A stretch of DNA of 64,000 bases from Apoda limacodes (taxonomy: Eukaryota; Arthropoda; Insecta; Lepidoptera; Limacodidae), in the NCBI GenBank assembly GCA_946406115.1, contig OX291550.1, forward strand, positions 28,558,722-28,622,721. Reading direction: 5' to 3'. The notes under the pieces were generated by a model. The model ran no database searches, was not told the DNA's origin, and worked only from the letters and a program-made list of their open reading frames with translations. The position numbers were made by a program, and so were the translations under genes. Position 1 is the first letter of the stretch, and the number at the start of each line of letters is the position of its first letter. Shown in pieces: positions 61,201 through 64,000 of the stretch.

Positions 61201-63048
61201 TGGATATACATATTTTGTATGTAAACATTATCTTATTTTATTCCAATTTCTTATATAAGATCTATGAAAATAAATTAATCAACAATATAATTACTTACAA
61301 ATGTTATAACTTATCATATTCTATTCCATATATATTTCTGTCATTGTGTGGTACATATACTATCTATTTATCTGCCTATCAGGTATATTATGGTTAATCA
61401 TTTAGCCCAATATACTACCTTTGTGTATTTAGTGTGCTGCGTTTAACTAAATAATACATAACTTGTTTCAGTTAATGGACTACGTGTTTGGAAATACAGA
61501 AGTTTTGTCAGCTCTAATGCTGGAGTTCTTCAAAATGTATCCTGGTGCTATCTACGCTTACTCAGTTGCATCTGCTTTGAAGGGTTTATACGTCTTTCAA
61601 CAGTATTCAGGAGTTTCTCCTGTATCTTCAAGATGTTCATGGATTCCTTTTTTCCAAGGAGTATTCTTTTGCCACGATCCAGTAAGAGTGCACTTCGACC
61701 TTCACAGTAGTATACCGTTTACAAGTGTTGCTGTTTATAACAATGATACAGGAGACCAGCTTCCCCAAGTACACAACGCACACGTTACGTTTGATATACA
61801 GTCCAATTTGGAGGGGTATGTTGTATTTTATTTTCTATCTGTTCTAATATTACGCCTAATGAGAATATGAGTTTGTACAAACATATATGTATTGTGTGAG
61901 TTCATCTTTGGACGTACTAAAATGATTTTAAACTTTCACTGTTTAAAAGTTAAATTATTGCAGTTAGACGCAGGCTATGTTTTATTCTCAAAAGCTTAAG
62001 GTTCCATAAAATACGGAGACGAAGTTGAAGTATTGTTTTTTAATGAAAGTAATGAATACTTCGTTTGCGATATCAAGATAAATATAAAAGGTGCCTTACA
62101 AAAAACAAAATTAGTTACGAAGGAACGAAACTGGTTAAGTTTGGAAAATTCTACAATATTTGTTCAAAAACTATCGTAATATCACAAATAACCCATTTTT
62201 TTTTTAATCTGAGATGTTTATTAATAACCCCAAACGAAGAATGTATGGAATCACTTTGTTAGTTGTTACCCGTAACTTGAAATGAAACTCAATTTACTCA
62301 ATATGATCAGAGCTTAGGAGATCCAAAATAGATAAGCAATGTGCAAATATTTCTAAAAGTGTCTGGTTAAAATTATTGATTATACAGTAAGTACTATAAC
62401 TTCCAGTTATACTGTCATGGGTCATGGTGTAATCAACAAGGCTGGTGGTGTCATCTTTGAAGCTCATTGGCAGCTCACAGTTTTATGCAGCAATGATGAA
62501 GTCTTCCACATTTGTGATTTTAATGAATTATACCTATGCAAAGAACTTCCTCTACCATCAACAAGCAAGCTTCATATTGATGAGATATTCATACCGAACA
62601 GGAGGAACATATTGGGAACAATACAAGTCGTGGTGACAAGGCAGGAATTTATGACGTTTAGAGCCGTTGCTAATACGTCTGATGTGAGATCTTGAATTAT
62701 TATGTGTTTGTTTATAAATATTTGCAGTTACTAAAAGCTCTCACTTGATTTAATTTAAACATATATTTTGGTCTTTATATAATTAAAATTAATTTTTTTT
62801 TTTATATGAAAAAGTCACTATGATTAACTGATACTGCAGTTAGTAGTTATTCTTTATTTATTTTCTACTAGTTGGAAATGGAGGCGATACTGCAGTACAG
62901 AACTTACGATGGAGACTTGAAAGTAGCTGGCAAATGCGTAGGAAGAGGGGAAATATATTGGCCTTATATGAAACTCACACCACCATTTGCGTCTCCAAAA
63001 AAACTGGACAAGAAGTCATTAAACTTGTCAATTGCTAACATGTTATCG
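33951..63048 (+). CDS. Adgb: androglobin-like gene, 18 exons, 3' end beyond window
   Basis: Eighteen exons join into 1,139 codons with matching phase at every junction and no internal stop. Order of domains: an N-terminal W..D/P..E segment (residues 1-130), a calpain-like core (about 132-300; LYHLGAWR and [13 protein letters not shown] resemble the calpain end-of-core strand and LLEKAYAK helix), a linker (335-488), a beta-sandwich (489-640), rearranged globin helices (about 640-790), an IQ motif (847-857), remaining globin helices (874-920), and a second beta-sandwich (930-1139). This order is the one known for androglobin, where the globin fold is circularly permuted around an IQ motif. Vertebrate ADGB is about 1,660 residues, acts in sperm flagella and ciliated cells, and is reported to bind calmodulin and septins. 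The missing C-terminal third should lie downstream. The calpain GDCW signature is not visible, so protease activity is unlikely. Function in this insect is inferred from family membership only. Confidence 0.88.
34300..34562 (-). repeat. SINE-like repeat in intron 1
   Basis: Minus-strand copy of the repeat at 1476-1610 with its head preserved. The plus strand has GGGAATTGAACCCACACC, the reverse complement of a tRNA B-box-like GGTTCAATTCC, so the family looks tRNA-derived. No A box or cloverleaf was identified. Confidence 0.7.
34801..34932 (+). CDS. Adgb: androglobin exon 2
   Basis: Residues 45-88, phase 0 at both ends (acceptor cataag, donor GAT|GTAAGC). The pattern [18 protein letters not shown] matches the androglobin stretch LPPS......W.R.QD. 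The acceptor has only a moderate pyrimidine tract; it is the only nearby AG that keeps phase 0. Confidence 0.75.
35385..35495 (+). repeat. Jockey-like LINE 3' UTR stub in intron 2
   Basis: GTCCGTAGGCTACGGCGACG then AGCATCAGGCGGACCGTAAC and GCCACTTCAGTGGTATTAAG match the family 3' end. Confidence 0.78.
35657..35785 (+). CDS. Adgb: androglobin exon 3
   Basis: Residues 89-131, phase 0 at both ends (acceptor tgatag, donor ATT|GTAAGA). It has the amphipathic [16 protein letters not shown] helix that in calpains would follow the catalytic cysteine. A cysteine is present but not in a GDCW context, so it is probably not catalytic. Two other frames are also open here; only this one joins its neighbours. 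Confidence 0.72.
36220..36480 (+). repeat. RTE-type 3' UTR fragment in intron 3
   Basis: CAAATTTCATCCTAATTGGC, GGTCTAAGCGTGAAAAGGTA and a (ACAG)n run before TTATAATATTATTAT follow the pattern of RTE 3' UTRs. Confidence 0.6.
38087..38216 (+). CDS. Adgb: androglobin exon 4
   Basis: Residues 132-174 plus the first base of codon 175. Acceptor ttgaag, donor AACG|GTACTT, phase 1. [12 protein letters not shown] corresponds to the W.PWEHIYS stretch before the G.Y.V.LY strand of androglobin. The donor is weak and a LINE remnant begins within tens of bases, so the exact end deserves an RNA check; the phase match to exon 5 supports it. Confidence 0.7.
38217..39110 (+). pseudogene. Jockey/R1-type LINE remnant in intron 4
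   Basis: Pieces in several frames: [18 protein letters not shown] and [12 protein letters not shown] (linker before RT) just after exon 4, [20 protein letters not shown] near 38370-38440, then [20 protein letters not shown] (38540-38600) and, after a frameshift near 38690, [20 protein letters not shown]. The catalytic RT core is deleted between 38.46 and 38.50 kb. A GC-rich stretch (38850-38960) falls in the C-terminal tail. The exact start is unclear. Confidence 0.75.
39120..39275. repeat. (TA)n-rich stretch with inverted arms
   Basis: ATTTATTTATTACATATACA at about 39154 is reversed at 39241-39268 (TGTATATGTAATAAATAAAT). It follows the LINE remnant of intron 4 and may be its 3' microsatellite. 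Confidence 0.75.
39294..39381 (+). repeat. 34-bp tandem repeat, about 2.6 copies
   Basis: Units start at 39294, 39328 and 39362 and share AATCGATTATCATCAGGTA and TTGCAGCGTTA. A partial related unit (ATCATCAGTTAGTTGGAGCG) occurs at about 40371, on the far side of the Penelope-like remnant, so the repeat may belong to that element's ends. Confidence 0.75.
39390..40285 (+). pseudogene. Penelope-like element remnant with GIY-YIG nuclease
   Basis: [18 protein letters not shown] at 39829-39882 is a clear GIY-YIG start, followed by RVKEH, AIAEHL and [20 protein letters not shown]. Upstream, [12 protein letters not shown] and [18 protein letters not shown] match the connector after the RT of Penelope-like elements. 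A frameshift near 39450, stops at about 39647 and 39781, and a stop at 40060 break it. The RT core is absent. Confidence 0.85.
41129..41760 (+). pseudogene. Jockey-like LINE 3' end in intron 4
   Basis: Truncated to the C-terminal part: [46 protein letters not shown] and the 3' UTR ending GCCACCTTAGTGGTATT plus a run of 19 A. Two small deletions near 41560-41610 break the frame. It belongs to the family also seen at 13.4, 26.8, 27.0, 53.0 and 54.3 kb. Confidence 0.9.
42235..42672 (-). repeat. interspersed repeat, family B, next to exon 5
   Basis: Inverted relative to the 32.5-kb copy: GTCCGTCTGTCTGTCAAGAC near its start and GTGCACGAGACAGACTTACA then CTTGGCCGGCTTTTTTA at its end. The end lies about 16-20 bp before exon 5 and overlaps the T-rich tract of its acceptor. 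Confidence 0.72.
42688..42893 (+). CDS. Adgb: androglobin exon 5 (end of calpain-like core)
   Basis: Residues 175-243. Acceptor tattatatag. [20 protein letters not shown] matches the calpain/androglobin strands around YVVKLYWMGCWR, and LWPLLFCK matches the following WP.LL.KA helix. The join to exon 6 requires ending at AAG followed by GCATGG, a GC-AG intron; the nearest GT (42899) would break the frame. Confidence 0.85.
43203..43258 (+). repeat. 56-base poly-A run
   Basis: Uninterrupted A run immediately 5' of the CR1-like LINE, by far the longest homopolymer in the window. Confidence 0.95.
43259..47160 (+). mobile_element. CR1-like non-LTR retrotransposon in intron 5
   Basis: One open frame (43830-46772) is flanked by a 5' leader and a 3' UTR that ends in AATAAAGT and an (AAT)n tail at about 47121-47157. 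The 3' UTR has the stem CTGGAAGAGATCGC, repeated with slight changes in the older copy at 11.2 kb. No separate ORF1 is seen, so the copy may be 5' truncated or the family may have a single long frame. I could not identify target-site duplications. Confidence 0.85.
43830..46772 (+). CDS. endonuclease/reverse transcriptase of CR1-like LINE
   Basis: 980 codons without interruption. An apurinic-type endonuclease comes first: FNAQSI (about 56-61), SESWL (83-87), MGDFN (190-194) and SYHDL (258-262) mark its active-site blocks. Reverse transcriptase follows: [51 protein letters not shown] and the catalytic YADD (701-704), then the C-terminal [13 protein letters not shown] block. All key residues seen are intact, which suggests a young copy. 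The protein would make first-strand DNA at a nicked target. Clade (CR1 or a relative such as Daphne) is from motif style, not a phylogeny. Confidence 0.9.
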   Translation: MYNIGVDDDYNSDDFLSCSSDGLNSDISFQSFTASLSATLNSTFSDSLKNFNVVHFNAQSIPAHYSDMLASFDNKDIHAILVSESWLKPCLPSTSYSLPGFQLIRNDRKDRGGGGVAIYLRSHIPYSIIATSPQVSSLNTAEYLFIEIVISNTKILLGVHYSPNLHSNYFSNFENFLETLTPQYNHTIIMGDFNTCLLKNNSRAHQLRTVVDGCNLHILPLTATHFFPNSTPSLLDLMIVSSPTHVFKHGQCAADAFSYHDLVYLSYKIRPPKSKSRMLQQRNFSGMDIKLLSDDACNIDWSMVINAPTVDEKIRLFNSFIIDLYNIHAPIHTVKIKHVPAPWLTDEIKSLMTKRNRAKAKYKVNPSDSNRTKYTLLRNRCNRMCRDAQRRHIHKSVENGDPAKVWKFLKSLGVGKTKLPSISNNTDINLLNQHFISNVDFDSNKKNKTLNSLSSLPTPDFPPFFLNRFSDCDVKKNILAISSNAVGEDCISRNMIVPILDIITPVITNILNHSISTGVFPESWKDANVIPLPKKYNPSSFSDFRPISILPFLSKVLERLVYQQLSHFLTRNNLLNPLQSGFRPGHSTTTALVKITDDIRFGMENKEVTVLTLLDFSNAFNTVDLDILLLILSSLNISPIVIDWFHSYLRGRRQRIKVDDTLSDWCNTAAGVPQGGVLSPLLFAIFINSITSQLSSLYHLYADDLQIYTQTPISKLTNAISIINRDLDQIVKWSESYGLIVNPTKTQAIIVGSSRLISKIDWNELPLVTVNGVSIPYKDTVKNLGIFIDRTLSWGSQIKEVSKKIFASAKSLGRLRNFLPIPTKIALAKSLLLPILDYADASYIDLTEEQLNKLERLQNFCIRLIFGLRKYDHISEIRSKLKWLPIRLRRDAHVLFLLYNVLFNPNTPVYLKKRFNFIGNTSLRETTRWMLKIPLHSSQLYNDSFTVKAVRLWNALPLEIKRAKSKAIFKNLIIAHYLKN
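47345..47520 (-). pseudogene. Jockey-like LINE fragment in intron 5
   Basis: The plus strand reads TCCAAGCTGGTATC, CCCAGAGATGACAGCAGTAC and TGTAAGACCGGATTTGC, the reverse complement of the [10 protein letters not shown] block. It lies antisense to the host gene just downstream of the CR1-like LINE. Confidence 0.8.
47652..47787 (+). CDS. Adgb: androglobin exon 6
   Basis: Residues 244-288 plus one base. Acceptor attacag, donor CCTG|GTAAGT (strong), phase 1. ALLKLAAPM completes the calpain-like LLEKAYAKL helix begun in exon 5, followed by an acidic run ([12 protein letters not shown]) and LFHSVTGCM, in the place of the calpain ...DLTGG segment. Confidence 0.87.
47915..48010 (+). repeat. short repeat, copy 1
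   Basis: GGCTCGAGGTTAATCTTTTA and CATCTTTGCTAC before AATATTTATTTATATTGATA recur with changes at 57.24-57.31 kb. GGTCAAATCCTGGC is B-box-like. Confidence 0.5.
48194..48330 (+). CDS. Adgb: androglobin exon 7
   Basis: Residues 289-334. Acceptor gctcctgaag, donor AAG|GTAAAT, phase 0. [16 protein letters not shown] matches the VWELLKEILPEF helix of androglobin; the rest is a lysine/serine-rich linker. Confidence 0.85.
48411..48555 (+). CDS. Adgb: androglobin exon 8
   Basis: Residues 335-382 plus one base. Acceptor attttctag, donor CCAG|GTATTC, phase 1. The intron before it is only 80 bp. [18 protein letters not shown] and the closing IKKPLPEP line up with the strand and proline-rich region after the calpain-like part of androglobin. 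Confidence 0.85.
48700..49085 (-). repeat. SINE-like repeat with nested LINE stub, in intron 8
   Basis: GGGACAATCACACAGCGAC (48737) and GGTATCGAACCCATGCC (49026) are the two ends of the same SINE-like family. Between them, 48769-48835 reads ATACCACTAAAGTGGCATAC, an inverted Jockey-like 3' UTR inserted later. Confidence 0.65.
49451..49940. mobile_element. GC-rich inverted-repeat element in intron 8
   Basis: Two GC-rich ends (49451-49600 and 49745-49940) flank an AT-rich centre. Left GATTGACCGAGCAGCCTTGC and right (reversed) CGACTGAGCGAGCCACC are inverted and similar. Inside each end the motif GGCAGCCTCGG or its complement recurs (49480, 49521, 49548, 49905). No coding frame; probably a non-autonomous DNA element. 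Confidence 0.55.
50449..50496. repeat. 48-nt hairpin, 21 of 22 stem positions paired
   Basis: Arm GAGATTTATAAGTTAGGTAA GT at 50449-50470, loop ATGG, arm 50475-50496. One A/C mismatch. It is too short-looped for a standard microRNA precursor; more likely the fused ends of a small inverted-repeat element. Confidence 0.85.
50885..51110. repeat. GC-richer repeat before exon 9
   Basis: TTTTTGACGTGACAACGTCT, TTACGCTCCGCTCACGTTAT and GAGAGCGAGTGAGAGGCACG form a block I recall as dispersed in insect genomes. It has no coding frame. The class is unknown. Confidence 0.5.
51155..51312 (+). CDS. Adgb: androglobin exon 9
   Basis: Residues 383-435. Acceptor ttcttttag, donor TCG|GTATGT, phase 0. [14 protein letters not shown] corresponds to the PPWKLIRQ stretch of androglobin; [12 protein letters not shown] is a conserved-looking helix/strand. 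Confidence 0.85.
51768..51824 (+). CDS. Adgb: androglobin exon 10 (19 codons)
   Basis: Residues 436-454, phase 0 at both ends (acceptor atttacag, donor AAG|GTAACA). It encodes a short hydrophilic linker ending in APPPPVK. It could be skipped without a frame change. Confidence 0.75.
52573..52674 (+). CDS. Adgb: androglobin exon 11
   Basis: Residues 455-488, phase 0 at both ends (acceptor attttaag, donor GGG|GTAATT). A basic low-complexity start is followed by LHEWILYDG, which matches the WLDFEDF start of the next folded region in androglobin. Confidence 0.82.
52905..54262 (+). pseudogene. Jockey-like LINE, longest copy, in intron 11
   Basis: Starts in the RT ([20 protein letters not shown] near 52958), continues through [29 protein letters not shown], the catalytic-box form CYADD (53299-53313), [14 protein letters not shown] and the long C-terminal frame 53690-54196, and ends in GTGGTATA and poly-A at about 54245-54263. 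Stops at about 53012 and 53669 and frameshifts near 53110 and 53270 disable it. Confidence 0.9.
54264..54858 (+). pseudogene. Jockey-like LINE, second adjacent copy
   Basis: Begins directly after the poly-A of the previous copy with [20 protein letters not shown], then has an internal deletion of about 70 bp (near 54380), and ends GCCACATTAGTGGTATAAAAAAA. Same strand and same family as its neighbour; 90% or more similar by eye over the C-terminal block. Confidence 0.88.
55211..55593 (+). CDS. Adgb: androglobin exon 12 (beta-sandwich)
   Basis: Residues 489-615 plus two bases; the largest exon. Acceptor aaattgcag, donor TGCAG|GTGATT, phase 2. Alternating strands such as [20 protein letters not shown] resemble the calpain beta-sandwich-like region before the globin domain (YYLFVDSLKPIELLVCFS in human). 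Confidence 0.88.
56167..56382 (+). CDS. Adgb: androglobin exon 13 (first globin helices)
   Basis: Residues 616-687 plus two bases. Acceptor gatttttcag; donor TATGC|GTAATT, phase 2. The frame would hit TAA at once if unspliced, so the donor is well fixed. [11 protein letters not shown] and [14 protein letters not shown] match the strands before the globin part; [17 protein letters not shown] fits the E-helix region. There is no histidine after residue 626 in this exon. Confidence 0.83.
57215..57312 (+). repeat. short repeat, copy 2
   Basis: GGCTCAAGGTAAATCTTTTA, CATCATTGCTA and AAAATATTTACGTTGATAC match the copy at 47.9 kb. It begins with CTCAATTGGTAGG, which is tRNA-like. Confidence 0.5.
59130..59260 (+). 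repeat. LINE 3' UTR fragment
   Basis: AACTTCTTGCCAGCTC...TTGTATTGACGATTCAAAAG and a (TTTGA)n-like end match the UTR that also closes the window (63.9 kb, TTGACGGTTCAAAA). No coding part is seen. Confidence 0.65.
59281..59650 (+). repeat. RTE-type 3' tail with internal duplication
   Basis: Starts TTATATTATAAATGCAGAAG, with CCGATTAAGATGAAATTTGG in the middle. The block GGAGTTGCCGTTGA..CCTACGCCGATAAC appears at 59447-59500 and again, altered, at 59588-59645. The tail GCGGGCAACCGCTAGT is typical of RTE-family ends. Confidence 0.72.
59944..60244 (+). CDS. Adgb: androglobin exon 14 (globin helices F-H)
   Basis: Residues 688-788. Acceptor tgttttttag, donor CAG|GTAGTA, phase 0. [20 protein letters not shown] matches the DKELTAQHFRVFHLSLWRL helix of androglobin (globin G helix). 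Where androglobin has AHYP with the proximal histidine, this protein reads ASYRP. A cysteine- and acid-rich tail ([16 protein letters not shown]) follows. Confidence 0.87.
60535..60560. repeat. (GT)n microsatellite near exon 15
   Basis: A GTGTGTGCG(TG)n run about 35 bp before the exon 15 acceptor. Confidence 0.9.
60596..60850 (+). CDS. Adgb: androglobin exon 15 (IQ motif)
   Basis: Residues 789-873, phase 0 at both ends (acceptor tttttacag, donor TCT|GTAAGT). [11 protein letters not shown] (847-857) fits the IQ consensus [ILV]Qxxx[RK]Gxxx[RK] and is preceded by a charged helix. In androglobin the IQ motif sits between the two halves of the permuted globin and binds calmodulin; that is inferred here. 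A (GT)n run lies about 35 bp upstream of the acceptor. Confidence 0.9.
61472..61815 (+). CDS. Adgb: androglobin exon 16 (remaining globin helices)
   Basis: Residues 874-987 plus two bases. Acceptor ttgtttcag, donor GAGG|GTATGT, phase 2. [20 protein letters not shown] fits the A/B helices after the IQ motif; [20 protein letters not shown] and [15 protein letters not shown] match the start of the second sandwich of androglobin (IVNNDTMEQVPKV). Confidence 0.88.
62407..62683 (+). CDS. Adgb: androglobin exon 17
   Basis: Residues 988-1080. Acceptor aacttccag, donor GAT|GTGAGA, phase 0. GYTVMGHGV matches GYTFVAEAF, and [12 protein letters not shown] matches the SRWKLRLIGS strand of androglobin; [19 protein letters not shown] matches the EIRDYYIPNDKKILF stretch. 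Confidence 0.88.
62872..63048 (+). CDS. Adgb: androglobin exon 18 (last exon seen)
   Basis: Residues 1081-1139, phase 0 at both ends (acceptor ttttctactag, donor TCG|GTATAA). [16 protein letters not shown] corresponds to the STGKGQAIIPAF part of androglobin. The reading frame continues past a donor, so at least one more exon lies beyond position 64000. Confidence 0.83.
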
Positions 63049-63104
63049 GTATAATTTTTATTTTTACCGTCATTACCTTTACCTACCTGCCATTACCTAC
63101 TAAT

Positions 63105-63400
63105 AGATAGATAACAAATTTAATGATATTGTAATGGATCATTCACTCATCATTAATATATTTTCTTATATTGTCCGAATCGTCATTATAATAGCACTAT
63201 TTATTTATATCATCAGAATCAGTATTATCTACTTTGATAGATAACATATTAAATGATGGTGTAATGGATCACTCACTCATCATTAATATATTTTCCTATA
63301 TTGTCCGAATCGTCATTATAATAGCACTATTTTTTATATCATCAGAATAAGAATTACATACTTTGATAAGTTACAAATTTAATGATGGTGATCCATTACC
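63105..63400. repeat. 130-bp tandem repeat, about 2.2 copies, in intron 18
   Basis: Units start at 63111, 63241 and 63370. Shared text includes CATCATTAATATATTTTC and TTGTCCGAATCGTCATTATA. The first two copies are about 95% alike; the third is partial. Confidence 0.88.
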
Positions 63401-63439
63401 ATTATTATCTTCTCCATCTTATATATGAGCCGCTGAATC

Positions 63440-64000
63440 CAATGATTTGGATCAAACCATCCAGAAACTCATTGATACACAGACAAATCGATCGTTTTCA
63501 CCTAAATCATTCCAGCCCTTTAGGAGGAGTAAGTTGACAAATACTAGAAGTAAAAATAAGCTGTTGGTGCATGATACACGTCTACACAAAATAAGTAACT
63601 CTTTTATGGGGCAATGTGTACACTTTTACACAAAGTTCCCAATAATATTCAAAAGCTATCAATAAGTGAATTTAAGTCTTTTATCAAACAAATACTTTGT
63701 AAAAAGCATACTACAATATTTCAGACTATGTTAATGATAAAAATCCTTGGGACTGAAGATGCTCAATAACAAGATACATAGGTAAACTAAATTAAAATGG
63801 AAATAATATAAAACACTTAAGCTTAAATTTTTTATTTAAAACATTGATTGTATTTTTAGTTTTTAAGGTTTTAGAAGAGTAAATATTGAGTTTCTTGCCG
63901 GATTCTTCTCGATAGAAATCAAAAACATTGTGAACCGGAGAGAGGGTGGGAAGTCTCAAAAAATAATAAAATGATATTTCTTAACTTTGACGGTTCAAAA
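63440..64000 (+). pseudogene. LINE 3' end in intron 18
   Basis: RLHKISNSFMGQCVHFYTKF (about 63580-63640) matches the closing block S.SF.G.C..FYNK.P of a common lepidopteran LINE, followed by F..F.KQ.LCKKHTT and a 3' UTR with TTGAGTTTCTTGCCGG and TTCTTCTC. It runs off the window. Confidence 0.72.

Overview
The window looks like nuclear DNA from a moth or butterfly (Lepidoptera). It is AT-rich, has no operon-like packing, and carries one protein-coding gene split by GT-AG introns, surrounded by many decayed non-LTR retrotransposons, a Penelope-like remnant and short repeats of kinds I know from lepidopteran genomes. The order-level call rests on remembered repeat families and has not been tested by a search.

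Layout. From 1 to about 33.9 kb I find no host gene. This half holds a broken CR1-like LINE (8.9-11.4 kb) interrupted by an inverted piece of a Jockey-like LINE, a 27-bp minisatellite (11.65-11.81 kb), copies of two interspersed repeat families, a 1.09-kb element with 226-bp terminal inverted repeats and a TAA duplication (19.2-20.3 kb), a foldback structure (24.9-25.5 kb), RTE-like 3' ends, and several Jockey-like 3' fragments (25.3-31 kb).

From 33.95 kb to at least 63.05 kb the plus strand carries one large gene that I reconstruct as 18 exons with matching phases at every junction, giving 1,139 codons without a stop. It resembles androglobin (ADGB): an N-terminal calpain-like region, a beta-sandwich region, a rearranged globin domain interrupted by an IQ calmodulin-binding motif, and a second beta-sandwich region. 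The 3' end lies beyond the window. The globin part seems to lack the proximal histidine, so haem binding is doubtful.

The introns of this gene are full of mobile DNA. Intron 4 holds a Jockey/R1-type LINE remnant touching exon 4, a Penelope-like GIY-YIG remnant with inverted ends, a Jockey-like 3' fragment, and an interspersed repeat that stops about 20 bp before exon 5. Intron 5 holds a CR1-like LINE with an uninterrupted 980-codon endonuclease/reverse transcriptase frame. Intron 8 holds a GC-rich inverted repeat and a near-perfect hairpin. Intron 11 holds two adjacent Jockey-like copies. Intron 18 holds a 130-bp tandem repeat and a further LINE 3' end.
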